39,948 bases of DNA from positions 1 to 39,948 of the forward strand of contig NZ_JAUNTO010000023.1 in the NCBI RefSeq assembly GCF_030538655.1, written 5' to 3'. The position numbers and the translations under genes were made by a program. This stretch comes from Paracoccus sp. (in: a-proteobacteria). Its GTDB lineage: Bacteria > Pseudomonadota > Alphaproteobacteria > Rhodobacterales > Rhodobacteraceae. The notes under the pieces were generated by a model. The model had not been told where the DNA came from and did no database searches. It saw only the letters and a list, made by a program, of their open reading frames with translations. Below, in pieces: positions 34,350 through 39,948 of this stretch; positions within the stretch are counted from its first letter, which is position 1, and every line of letters starts with the position of its first letter.

Positions 34350-36005
34350 TTAGCGGGTAAATTTCTTGTATTTCACCCGCTTGGGCTCAACCGCATCCGG
34401 CCCAAGGCGGCGGATTTTGTCTTCTTCATAGGCTTCAAAGTTACCCTCGAACCATTCGACATGGGCATCGCCTTCAAACGCCAGAATATGCGTGCAAAGC
34501 CGGTCAAGGAAGAAACGGTCGTGGCTGATAATAACCGCGCAACCGGCGAAATCCTCCAGCGCGGCCTCCAACGCCTGTAAGGTTTCCACGTCCAGATCGT
34601 TGGTCGGTTCGTCCAGCAACAGAACGTTTCCACCGGATTTCAACAGCTTGGCCATGTGAACGCGGTTGCGTTCCCCGCCCGAAAGCTGACCAACTTTTTT
34701 CTGCTGATCGCCGCCCTTGAAATTAAAGGCCGAACAATAGGCGCGGCTGTTCATCTGTGCATCGCCCAGCACAATCTGTTCCGCCCCGCCGGAAATTTCT
34801 TCCCAGACGGTTTTATTCGGGTCCAGCGCATCGCGCGACTGATCGACATAAGACAATTGCACGGTATCACCGAAAGTAATTTCCCCGGCATCAGGCTTTT
34901 CATGTCCGGTCAGCATTCGGAACAGCGTAGATTTACCGGCGCCGTTCGGCCCGATCACGCCGACAATACCTCCCGGCGGCAGGCTGAATTCCAGATCCTC
35001 GATCAACAGCTTGTCGCCCATAGCCTTTTTCAGACCATTAACCTCGATCACCTTGGATCCAAGCCGTTCGCCATTCGGAATAATAATCTGCGCGCGCGAC
35101 AGCTTTTCACGTTCGGATTCGGCAGCCATTTCATTATAGGCGTTGATCCGCGCCTTTTGCTTGGCCTGACGCGCCTTGGCGCCAGCGCGAATCCATTCCA
35201 GTTCGCGTTCCAGCGTTTTCTGTTTTGCCTTATCCTCGCGCGCCTCTTGTTCCAGACGCTTGGCTTTCTGTTCCAGCCATGCCGAATAATTGCCCTCATA
35301 GGGAATACCGCGCCCGCGATCCAGTTCCAGAATCCAGCCGGTAATATCGTCAAGGAAATAGCGGTCGTGCGTCACGCACAGAATGGTGCCGGGATATTCG
35401 ATCAGGTGCTTTTGCAGCCAGGCAATCGTTTCAGCATCAAGGTGGTTGGTCGGTTCATCCAGAAGCAGCATATCCGGCGCTTCCAGCAGCAGCTTGCACA
35501 AAGCCACACGGCGGCGTTCCCCGCCCGAAAGCGTCGAAACATCCGCATCATCGGGCGGACAGCGCAAAGCCTCCATCGCCACGTCGATCTGGCTGTCCAA
35601 ATCCCACAAATTCTGCGCGTCGATTTCATCCTGTAACGCGGCCATTTCCTCGGCCGTTTCATCGGAGTAATTCATCGCCAATTCATTATAGCGATCCAGC
35701 TTGGCCTGTTTCGCCTTGACGCCTTCCATGACGTTGCCGCGCACATTCAACGCCTCATCCAGCTGCGGCTCTTGCGGCAAATAACCGACCGTCGCCCCTT
35801 TCGCGGCCCAGGCCTCGCCGGAAAAATCCTTGTCCCAGCCGGCCATAACGCGCAACAGGGTCGATTTACCGGCGCCGTTCACGCCGACGACGCCGATTTT
35901 CACCCCCGGCAGAAAATTCAGCCGGATATTTTCGAACACCTTCTTCCCGCCGGGATAGGTTTTGGACACGCCGTCCATGTGATAGACGAACTGATAGGAC
36001 GCCAT
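34350..36005 (-). CDS. ettA: Energy-dependent translational throttle protein EttA
   Basis: An ABC-F protein of 551 residues with two ATPase domains and no membrane part. It binds the ribosomal E site and gates the first elongation step according to the ATP/ADP level. Each half has a Walker A (GVNGAGKST and GPNGAGKST), signature (LSGGERRR and LSGGERNR) and Walker B (LLLDEPTNHLD and LLLDEPTNDLD). The charged arm between them and the linker rich in Lys, Glu and Arg, with EWIRAGAKARQAKQKARI, fit EttA rather than Uup. ATG 36005 has AGGAGA upstream. It is a housekeeping gene with its own terminator. Confidence 0.95.
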   Translation of the reverse strand: MASYQFVYHMDGVSKTYPGGKKVFENIRLNFLPGVKIGVVGVNGAGKSTLLRVMAGWDKDFSGEAWAAKGATVGYLPQEPQLDEALNVRGNVMEGVKAKQAKLDRYNELAMNYSDETAEEMAALQDEIDAQNLWDLDSQIDVAMEALRCPPDDADVSTLSGGERRRVALCKLLLEAPDMLLLDEPTNHLDAETIAWLQKHLIEYPGTILCVTHDRYFLDDITGWILELDRGRGIPYEGNYSAWLEQKAKRLEQEAREDKAKQKTLERELEWIRAGAKARQAKQKARINAYNEMAAESEREKLSRAQIIIPNGERLGSKVIEVNGLKKAMGDKLLIEDLEFSLPPGGIVGVIGPNGAGKSTLFRMLTGHEKPDAGEITFGDTVQLSYVDQSRDALDPNKTVWEEISGGAEQIVLGDAQMNSRAYCSAFNFKGGDQQKKVGQLSGGERNRVHMAKLLKSGGNVLLLDEPTNDLDVETLQALEAALEDFAGCAVIISHDRFFLDRLCTHILAFEGDAHVEWFEGNFEAYEEDKIRRLGPDAVEPKRVKYKKFTR

Positions 36006-36062
36006 GGGATTCTCCTGCAATGCTTGGCGGGTATGTAGGGGTTTTGCGCGACCGATGAAAGG

Positions 36063-36953
36063 TCAGCGCGTCTCGGCCAGAAAATCGGGGCCGAAGGTGT
36101 CGGCCAGAAAGGCAGTCTGCGGAGCCAGCCGTTCAGCCAGCGCGGCCACCGCCTGCGGGGGCGGCACCAGCCCGTCGGGCGTGGCAAAGACCCGGTTGCG
36201 CAGCCCGCTATAGGCAAAGGCCCCGATACCCAGATGCGTTTCAACCGCCTGCATCACCGCATCCGGGGCCTGCCCGATGCTGCCATAAGGCAAGATCAGC
36301 AACCGCTCGCCGAAATGCCGCTGCCAGCGCGGCACATAAGCGGCATAGTCGCCGCGTTCGGCCAGCACCGGGTTCGCCACCTCGGTCAGCCAGTCGTCCA
36401 GCGTGACGGGGTGACGCTTTTCCCGCATCAGGTTCATGCGCAGTTGCGACACCGCCCGGTCCACCGGATCGCGGATCAGATAGATCACCCGCGCCCGCCC
36501 CAGAAACCGCGCGACATGCGCCACGCCTTCATCCGGCAGGGTCGAGTATTCGGGGCTGAAATCCGCAGGCATCGCATGGGCGGGCGCGGGGGCGAAGATG
36601 CGCTTGTACCAGTGATTCGTGAACATCCGCTTGCCCGCGCAGATCGCATCCAGCCAGGCGTCCACCTCGGGCGGGATCGGGCTTTGCCGCCGCTTGTGCC
36701 GGGCGCGGATTTCGGCGGGCATAGTGCGATAGTGCCAGTTGATCCAATAGCGATGGCCGGGGATGAACTGATAGTTGAAATAATGCGCCTCTTTGAACGG
36801 CGGCAGCCAGACCTGCGGATGCTGCCCCAGAACCTGCGCCAGCCAGCTTGTCCCCGCCTTTTGCGCACCGATACACAGCACATCAGGCTTGCGCGGCGCA
36901 CCGTCCGGGTTCCAGTCATAGTGGATGGGCTGGGGCCTCAAACCCGCCCCCAA
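36063..36953 (-). CDS. Sulfotransferase domain protein
   Basis: A 296-residue PAPS-dependent sulfotransferase. The 5'-phosphosulfate loop is [10 protein letters not shown] (29-38), and the 3'-phosphate site is [13 protein letters not shown], as in bacterial and heparan-type enzymes. The target (lipid, glycan or small molecule) is unknown. The TTG at 36953 is the only start that keeps the first strand and has GGGGAG 8 bases upstream; there is no ATG until the middle of the protein. The gene overlaps the end of rimO by 16 bp, so it is probably translated by coupling. It is followed by ettA in the opposite-facing gap at 36006-36062. Confidence 0.82.
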   Translation of the reverse strand: MGAGLRPQPIHYDWNPDGAPRKPDVLCIGAQKAGTSWLAQVLGQHPQVWLPPFKEAHYFNYQFIPGHRYWINWHYRTMPAEIRARHKRRQSPIPPEVDAWLDAICAGKRMFTNHWYKRIFAPAPAHAMPADFSPEYSTLPDEGVAHVARFLGRARVIYLIRDPVDRAVSQLRMNLMREKRHPVTLDDWLTEVANPVLAERGDYAAYVPRWQRHFGERLLILPYGSIGQAPDAVMQAVETHLGIGAFAYSGLRNRVFATPDGLVPPPQAVAALAERLAPQTAFLADTFGPDFLAETR

Positions 36954-38305
36954 AGATCATACTCCCCCGCCTCGTCCACTGTGACGGTTACGATGTCGCC
37001 GGGGGTCAGCCCTTCGAAGCCTTCGTCGATGAACAGGTTCCCGTCGATTTCCGGCGCATCGGACATGGTGCGGCAGGTTGCGCCTTGATCGTCCACCTCA
37101 TCCACGATCACCTGTTGGCGGGTGCCGACTTTGGCCGCCAGCTTCGCCTCGGAAATCGCCTGTGCCTTGGCCATGAAGCGATCCCAGCGGTCCTGTTTCA
37201 CCTCGGACGGCACATGATCCGGCAGATCATTCGCCCGCGCCCCGGCGACGTTTTCGTATTGAAAACAACCGACGCGATCCAGTTGCGCCTCGTCCAGCCA
37301 GTCCAGCAAGGTCTGGAATTCAGCCTCGGTCTCGCCGGGATAGCCGACGATAAAGGTGGACCGCAGCGTGATGTCAGGACACACAGCCCGCCACGCCGCG
37401 ATCTCGTCCAACGTTTTCGCCGCCGCCGCAGGCCGGGCCATCCGGCGCAGCGTGTCGGGATGCGCGTGTTGGAACGGAATGTCCAGATAGGGCAGCACCA
37501 GCCCCTCGGCCATCAGCGGGATCAGGTCGCGCACATGCGGGTAGGGATAGACGTAATGCAGCCGGACCCAAGCGCCCAAGCTGCCTAGATCGCGCGCCAG
37601 ATCAGTGATATGCGCGCGATGCCCCCGCTCAACCTCGTGCCGCCGGTCCAGCCCGTAGGCGCTGGTGTCCTGGCTGATGACCAGCAGTTCCCGCACCCCG
37701 TTTTCGACCAGCTTTTCTGCCTCGCGCACCACCGCATGGGCCGGTCGGCTGACCAGACGCCCGCGCATGTCGGGGATGATGCAGAACTTGCAGTGGTGGT
37801 TACAACCCTCTGAAATCTTGAGATAAGCGTAATGCCGCGGGGTCAGCCGCACGCTGGATGCAGGCATCAGATCCACAAAAGGATCGGGCGCGGGCGGCAC
37901 CGCCAGATGCACCGCGTCCAAGACCTGTTCATATTGATGCGGCCCCGTCACCGCCATCACGCTGGGATGCGCGCCGGTGATATAGTCCGGCTCGGCCCCC
38001 AGGCATCCGGTCACGATCACCCGGCCGTTTTCAGCCAAAGCCTCGCCAATCGCCTCAAGGCTTTCGGCCTTGGCGCTGTCCAGAAAACCGCAGGTGTTCA
38101 CGATCACCGCATCCGCGCCCGCGTAATCGGGGCTGATCGCATAGCCCTCGGCCCGCAGGCGGGTCAGGATGCGTTCGCTGTCCACCAGCGCCTTGGGGCA
38201 GCCAAGGCTGACCATGCCGATGGTCGGCTGGCCGGGGCGGGCGGCATCCTGCGGCACATGGGCGCGGGCAAGGTCGGGGCGGATGATCGGCGGGTTCTGG
38301 GTCAT
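36938..38305 (-). CDS. rimO: Ribosomal protein S12 methylthiotransferase RimO
   Basis: A radical SAM enzyme of 455 residues that adds a methylthio group to an aspartate of ribosomal protein S12. The N-terminal UPF0004 domain binds one cluster through Cys36, Cys72 and Cys101, and the radical SAM motif CNHHCKFC places Cys168, Cys172 and Cys175 on the second. A C-terminal TRAM domain (about 385-455, ending DLWGRV) follows. [14 protein letters not shown] and [12 protein letters not shown] are RimO-typical and separate it from MiaB. The ribosome site is weak at ATG 38305. Upstream frame to 38380 is open but not protein-like. Coupled to the sulfotransferase gene. Confidence 0.95.
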   Translation of the reverse strand: MTQNPPIIRPDLARAHVPQDAARPGQPTIGMVSLGCPKALVDSERILTRLRAEGYAISPDYAGADAVIVNTCGFLDSAKAESLEAIGEALAENGRVIVTGCLGAEPDYITGAHPSVMAVTGPHQYEQVLDAVHLAVPPAPDPFVDLMPASSVRLTPRHYAYLKISEGCNHHCKFCIIPDMRGRLVSRPAHAVVREAEKLVENGVRELLVISQDTSAYGLDRRHEVERGHRAHITDLARDLGSLGAWVRLHYVYPYPHVRDLIPLMAEGLVLPYLDIPFQHAHPDTLRRMARPAAAAKTLDEIAAWRAVCPDITLRSTFIVGYPGETEAEFQTLLDWLDEAQLDRVGCFQYENVAGARANDLPDHVPSEVKQDRWDRFMAKAQAISEAKLAAKVGTRQQVIVDEVDDQGATCRTMSDAPEIDGNLFIDEGFEGLTPGDIVTVTVDEAGEYDLWGRV

Positions 38306-38403
38306 GGCCGCGCTATACTGCGCGGCGGGGCGGTTGTTAAGCCTGCGTTGCGCAGGGCTGGCCCCACTGCTATCCCTCATGCCTGTTCAACGGGAAGAAA
38401 TCC

Positions 38404-38736
38404 ATGCCGCGCCTTTTGCTTGCCCTGCCTGCACTGCTTGTCCTTGCTGCCTGCGACGAACAGGGCACACCCCCCGCCGACACCGCGCAGGTGTTCAAAT
38501 CCTTTGGCACCACGCAATGCAACCCCGCCCCCGAACGGCTGGAGACCCTGGCAGCCGAGCTGACCGGCGCCGGGATCACCGTTCTGGACCAGACCGAATC
38601 CGATGACGGCATGATGCGCATCACCCTGTGCGGATCACCCGACGGACGGATCGGCGTCTTTACCATCCCCAGCGATCAAACCGCACAAGCCGAAACCGCC
38701 GGCTTTCAGCTTTGGGATCAAAGCCCGCCTGAATGA
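38404..38736 (+). CDS. Small lipoprotein of unknown function
   Basis: A 110-residue protein with the lipoprotein signal MPRLLLALPALLVLAAC (lipobox at Cys17). The residue after the cysteine is Asp, which in E. coli favours retention in the inner membrane. The mature part has two further cysteines (in TTQCNPAP and ITLCGSPD) that could form a disulfide. I see no known domain. GGAAGAA lies upstream. Divergent from rimO and convergent with the hdeD-like gene; its stop codon is in the loop of a hairpin. Confidence 0.75.
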   Translation: MPRLLLALPALLVLAACDEQGTPPADTAQVFKSFGTTQCNPAPERLETLAAELTGAGITVLDQTESDDGMMRITLCGSPDGRIGVFTIPSDQTAQAETAGFQLWDQSPPE

Positions 38737-38747
38737 TTCGGGCGGGC
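38723..38747. terminator. Bidirectional terminator with stop codon as loop
   Basis: Arms GCCCGCCTGAA (38723-38733) and TTCGGGCGGGC (38737-38747) form an 11-bp stem with one G-T pair. The three-base loop TGA (38734-38736) is exactly the stop codon of the lipoprotein gene. On the minus strand the stem is followed by TTTGAT, so it also fits as the terminator of the hdeD-like gene. Confidence 0.65.
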
Positions 38748-38755
38748 AAGGCGCT

Positions 38756-39265
38756 TCAGTCGTCTGCGGCCACCGGTGCCAGCGCAATCATCGACACGCC
38801 GCTGGAAATCAGTTCGACGGCCAGCAGAATACCCAGAACGGACAGTGCAGAAACCGGGAAGTTGGCAAAGATCATGATCGCCAGCAGGACGGACACCGCG
38901 CCACTGAAAAGAACCAGCCAAAAGGCCCCCGTTCCCCGCAGCGAGAACGATAAAACGATCCGGAATATCCCGCCCACCAAAAACATGGCGGCAACCACGG
39001 CGGTCAGCGCGATAATCCCGTGCAGCGGGTTGGCCAGCAACGCCACCCCCAGCAGGATCGCGGCCACCCCGACCAGCACGGCCCAGATCCGCCCGCCCCA
39101 GCCTTCGGCGCGAAAGGCCAGAACGGCGCCAAGGATGCCGACGAACAGAAAGGTCCAGCCCGCCAGTTGCTCGGCGGTCAGGGTCGCGGCCAGCGGGTTG
39201 GCTAGCGCCAGAACCCCGGCGATGATCGAGATAACCCCCAGAATGATCCATAAAGTGCGATTCAT
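38756..39265 (-). CDS. HdeD-family (DUF308) membrane protein
   Basis: A 169-residue inner-membrane protein with six hydrophobic segments forming three pairs. The first pair begins LWIILGVISIIAGVLALANP, and the repeated G-V/I-A-L-L-A-NP pattern is the DUF308/HdeD mark. HdeD of E. coli is linked to acid resistance at high cell density; orthology is not shown here. GGAGG lies 7 bases upstream of ATG 39265. A cluster of TTGAC/GTCAA repeats 48-83 bases upstream is a probable control region. Confidence 0.85.
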   Translation of the reverse strand: MNRTLWIILGVISIIAGVLALANPLAATLTAEQLAGWTFLFVGILGAVLAFRAEGWGGRIWAVLVGVAAILLGVALLANPLHGIIALTAVVAAMFLVGGIFRIVLSFSLRGTGAFWLVLFSGAVSVLLAIMIFANFPVSALSVLGILLAVELISSGVSMIALAPVAADD

Positions 39266-39312
39266 GTCATGGCCTCCGCCTGCTTCACGAGTTCTGTCGC
39301 AAGTTCAACTGA

Positions 39313-39348
39313 TTGACATGAAATTGTCAAATATTGACTAATTTGTCA
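39313..39348. promoter_or_regulatory. Tandem TTGAC/GTCAA repeats between divergent genes
   Basis: The first unit is a perfect inverted repeat, TTGACA (39313-39318) and TGTCAA (39325-39330), with a 6-base spacer. The second, TGAC (39335-39338) and GTCA (39345-39348), repeats the half-sites. The two TTGAC copies are 21 bp apart, two turns of the helix. The stretch is AT-rich and lies between the hdeD-like gene and an exported lipoprotein gene. Confidence 0.5.
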
Positions 39349-39433
39349 GATCACCCACCAACACAAGCACGATCCCGCGCAGATCACGATGAAGTCTCTT
39401 TCCTCGGATCGCCGCTCCAAGCATGATGCAGCC

Positions 39434-39898
39434 ATGAAACACGCACTTGCCCTGATCCTTCCCCTTTTGCTGGCCGCCTGCGTCCCCGACCTCGCGGCCA
39501 GCCAACAGCGGCCCGCCACCCCCGTTCGCGCGGGGGCCGAACCCATCGTCATCCGCAACGACCGCGGCGGCAATGTCATGCAGGCCATCGCGCGACGCAA
39601 CCAGCTGGCGCAATCCGGTCGCCGGGTCGAGGTGCGCGGCTATTGCCGCTCGGCCTGCACGATCTACATCACCCTGCCGAACGCCTGCCTTGGCCCCGGC
39701 GCACGGGTCGGCTTCCACGCCCCCCGGATCGAGGGCACGACGATCATCCCGCCCTATGTCGATCAGATGATGGGGGCCTATTACCGCAATGGCATCCGCG
39801 ACCGCTGGTTCGGCGGCTGGAACACCTCGCGCCAGATGCAGATCATCTCGGCCCGCGAATATGTCAAACTGGACCCGCAGACCAAACTGTGCCGCTAG
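39434..39898 (+). CDS. Exported lipoprotein with ClpP/crotonase-like region
   Basis: A 154-residue protein with signal MKHALALILPLLLAAC and lipobox Cys16. The mature part contains VEVRGYCRSACTIYITLPNACLGPGARVGFHAP, here cited only by its pieces GYCRSACT and PNACLGPGARVGFHAP, resembling periplasmic ClpP-like hypothetical proteins in which a Ser and His lie in comparable places. YYRNGIRDRWFG near the C-terminus is also typical of that group. Catalysis is not shown. Upstream ATG 39389 is in frame but ATG 39434 starts the signal peptide. The ribosome site is poor. Its stop codon overlaps that of a gene entering from the right. Confidence 0.6.
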   Translation: MKHALALILPLLLAACVPDLAASQQRPATPVRAGAEPIVIRNDRGGNVMQAIARRNQLAQSGRRVEVRGYCRSACTIYITLPNACLGPGARVGFHAPRIEGTTIIPPYVDQMMGAYYRNGIRDRWFGGWNTSRQMQIISAREYVKLDPQTKLCR

Positions 39899-39948
39899 GC
39901 GGCGTCTTCATTTAAGTGATCCATGCCATAGCGCATGCGAGATCGACG
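39895..39948 (-). CDS. Partial gene at right edge, C-terminal 17 residues
   Basis: On the minus strand a frame open to the window edge ends at TAG (39897-39895) with RRSRMRYGMDHLNEDAA. The charged, acidic end looks like a true C-terminus, and the stop overlaps that of the convergent lipoprotein gene, as at other convergent junctions here. Too little is visible to name the gene. The evidence is composition and position only. Confidence 0.35.
   Translation of the reverse strand, partial: RRSRMRYGMDHLNEDAA

Noticed and set aside
34155-34580. A frame starting at ATG that overlaps the DUF4239 stop (ATGA)
   Set aside because: Coupling looked attractive, but third positions are not GC-rich, the product is Pro-rich without a domain, and it would run about 230 bp antisense into ettA.
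1-39948. CRISPR array, IS element or prophage
   Set aside because: No regularly spaced repeats, transposase, integrase or phage structural gene was found on either strand.

Overview
The window is a high-GC stretch of an alphaproteobacterial chromosome, most likely from the Rhodobacteraceae/Paracoccus-type Rhodobacterales. The main pointers are a GcrA cell-cycle regulator, an N-terminally short HprK followed by RapZ, a mannose-type EIIA and HPr, a DUF2852 protein and GC-rich third codon positions. There is no insertion sequence, phage module, CRISPR array or rRNA, and the one tRNA gene has no integrated element beside it. It reads as ordinary core chromosome with some accessory genes.

Layout, left to right. 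(1) 1-6.1 kb: a possible leader region, a Tat-exported agmatine-deiminase-like enzyme, an exported VCBS/FG-GAP repeat protein, an exported family I pyrophosphatase, glyoxalase I and a fused ABC exporter. (2) 6.1-11.1 kb: a minus-strand run hprK-rapZ-EIIA-HPr-tetR-DUF2852, divergent from pckA. It resembles the nitrogen/carbon PTS signalling operon of alphaproteobacteria, here without chvI-chvG in front of hprK. A perfect palindromic operator lies between tetR and the DUF2852 gene. (3) 11.1-17.7 kb: two EamA transporters around an argD-GNAT-argF arginine biosynthesis operon, an ABC-2 permease and gcrA. (4) 17.7-25.6 kb: a YjgN/M48 membrane-protease pair, a hypothetical gene ahead of metG, a TauE/SafE permease and a TonB-dependent receptor. 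(5) 25.7-32.5 kb: arginase, tRNA-Leu(UAA), an MTA/SAH nucleosidase, a second ABC exporter, a CAP-domain lipoprotein, a Kbp/LysM protein and an acyl-CoA synthetase. (6) 32.5-39.9 kb: a DsbA-like thiol oxidoreductase, a compact 25-codon membrane-protein gene with its own promoter and terminator, a DUF4239-like protein, ettA, a sulfotransferase coupled to rimO, two small lipoproteins and an HdeD-type membrane protein. The 3' end of one more minus-strand gene seems to enter at the right edge.

How the genes fit together. The PTS proteins (HprK phosphorylating HPr Ser49; EIIA receiving phosphate at His9) form a regulatory rather than sugar-transporting phosphorelay beside the gluconeogenic gene pckA. 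ArgD and ArgF act in arginine synthesis, while arginase (and perhaps the exported deiminase) act on arginine-type compounds, but they lie far apart and do not form one operon. At every convergent gene junction there is an inverted repeat, and in several of them a stop codon sits in the loop; these are probably shared two-way terminators.

The most interesting items are the 25-codon membrane-protein gene at 33194-33271, the operator at 6500-6520, the hairpins that contain stop codons, the tRNA-Leu/mtnN juxtaposition and the paired repeats in the 19842-20023 and 39313-39348 regulatory regions. I saw no clear evidence of a wholly new multi-gene system. Family assignments come from reading motifs, not from database searches.
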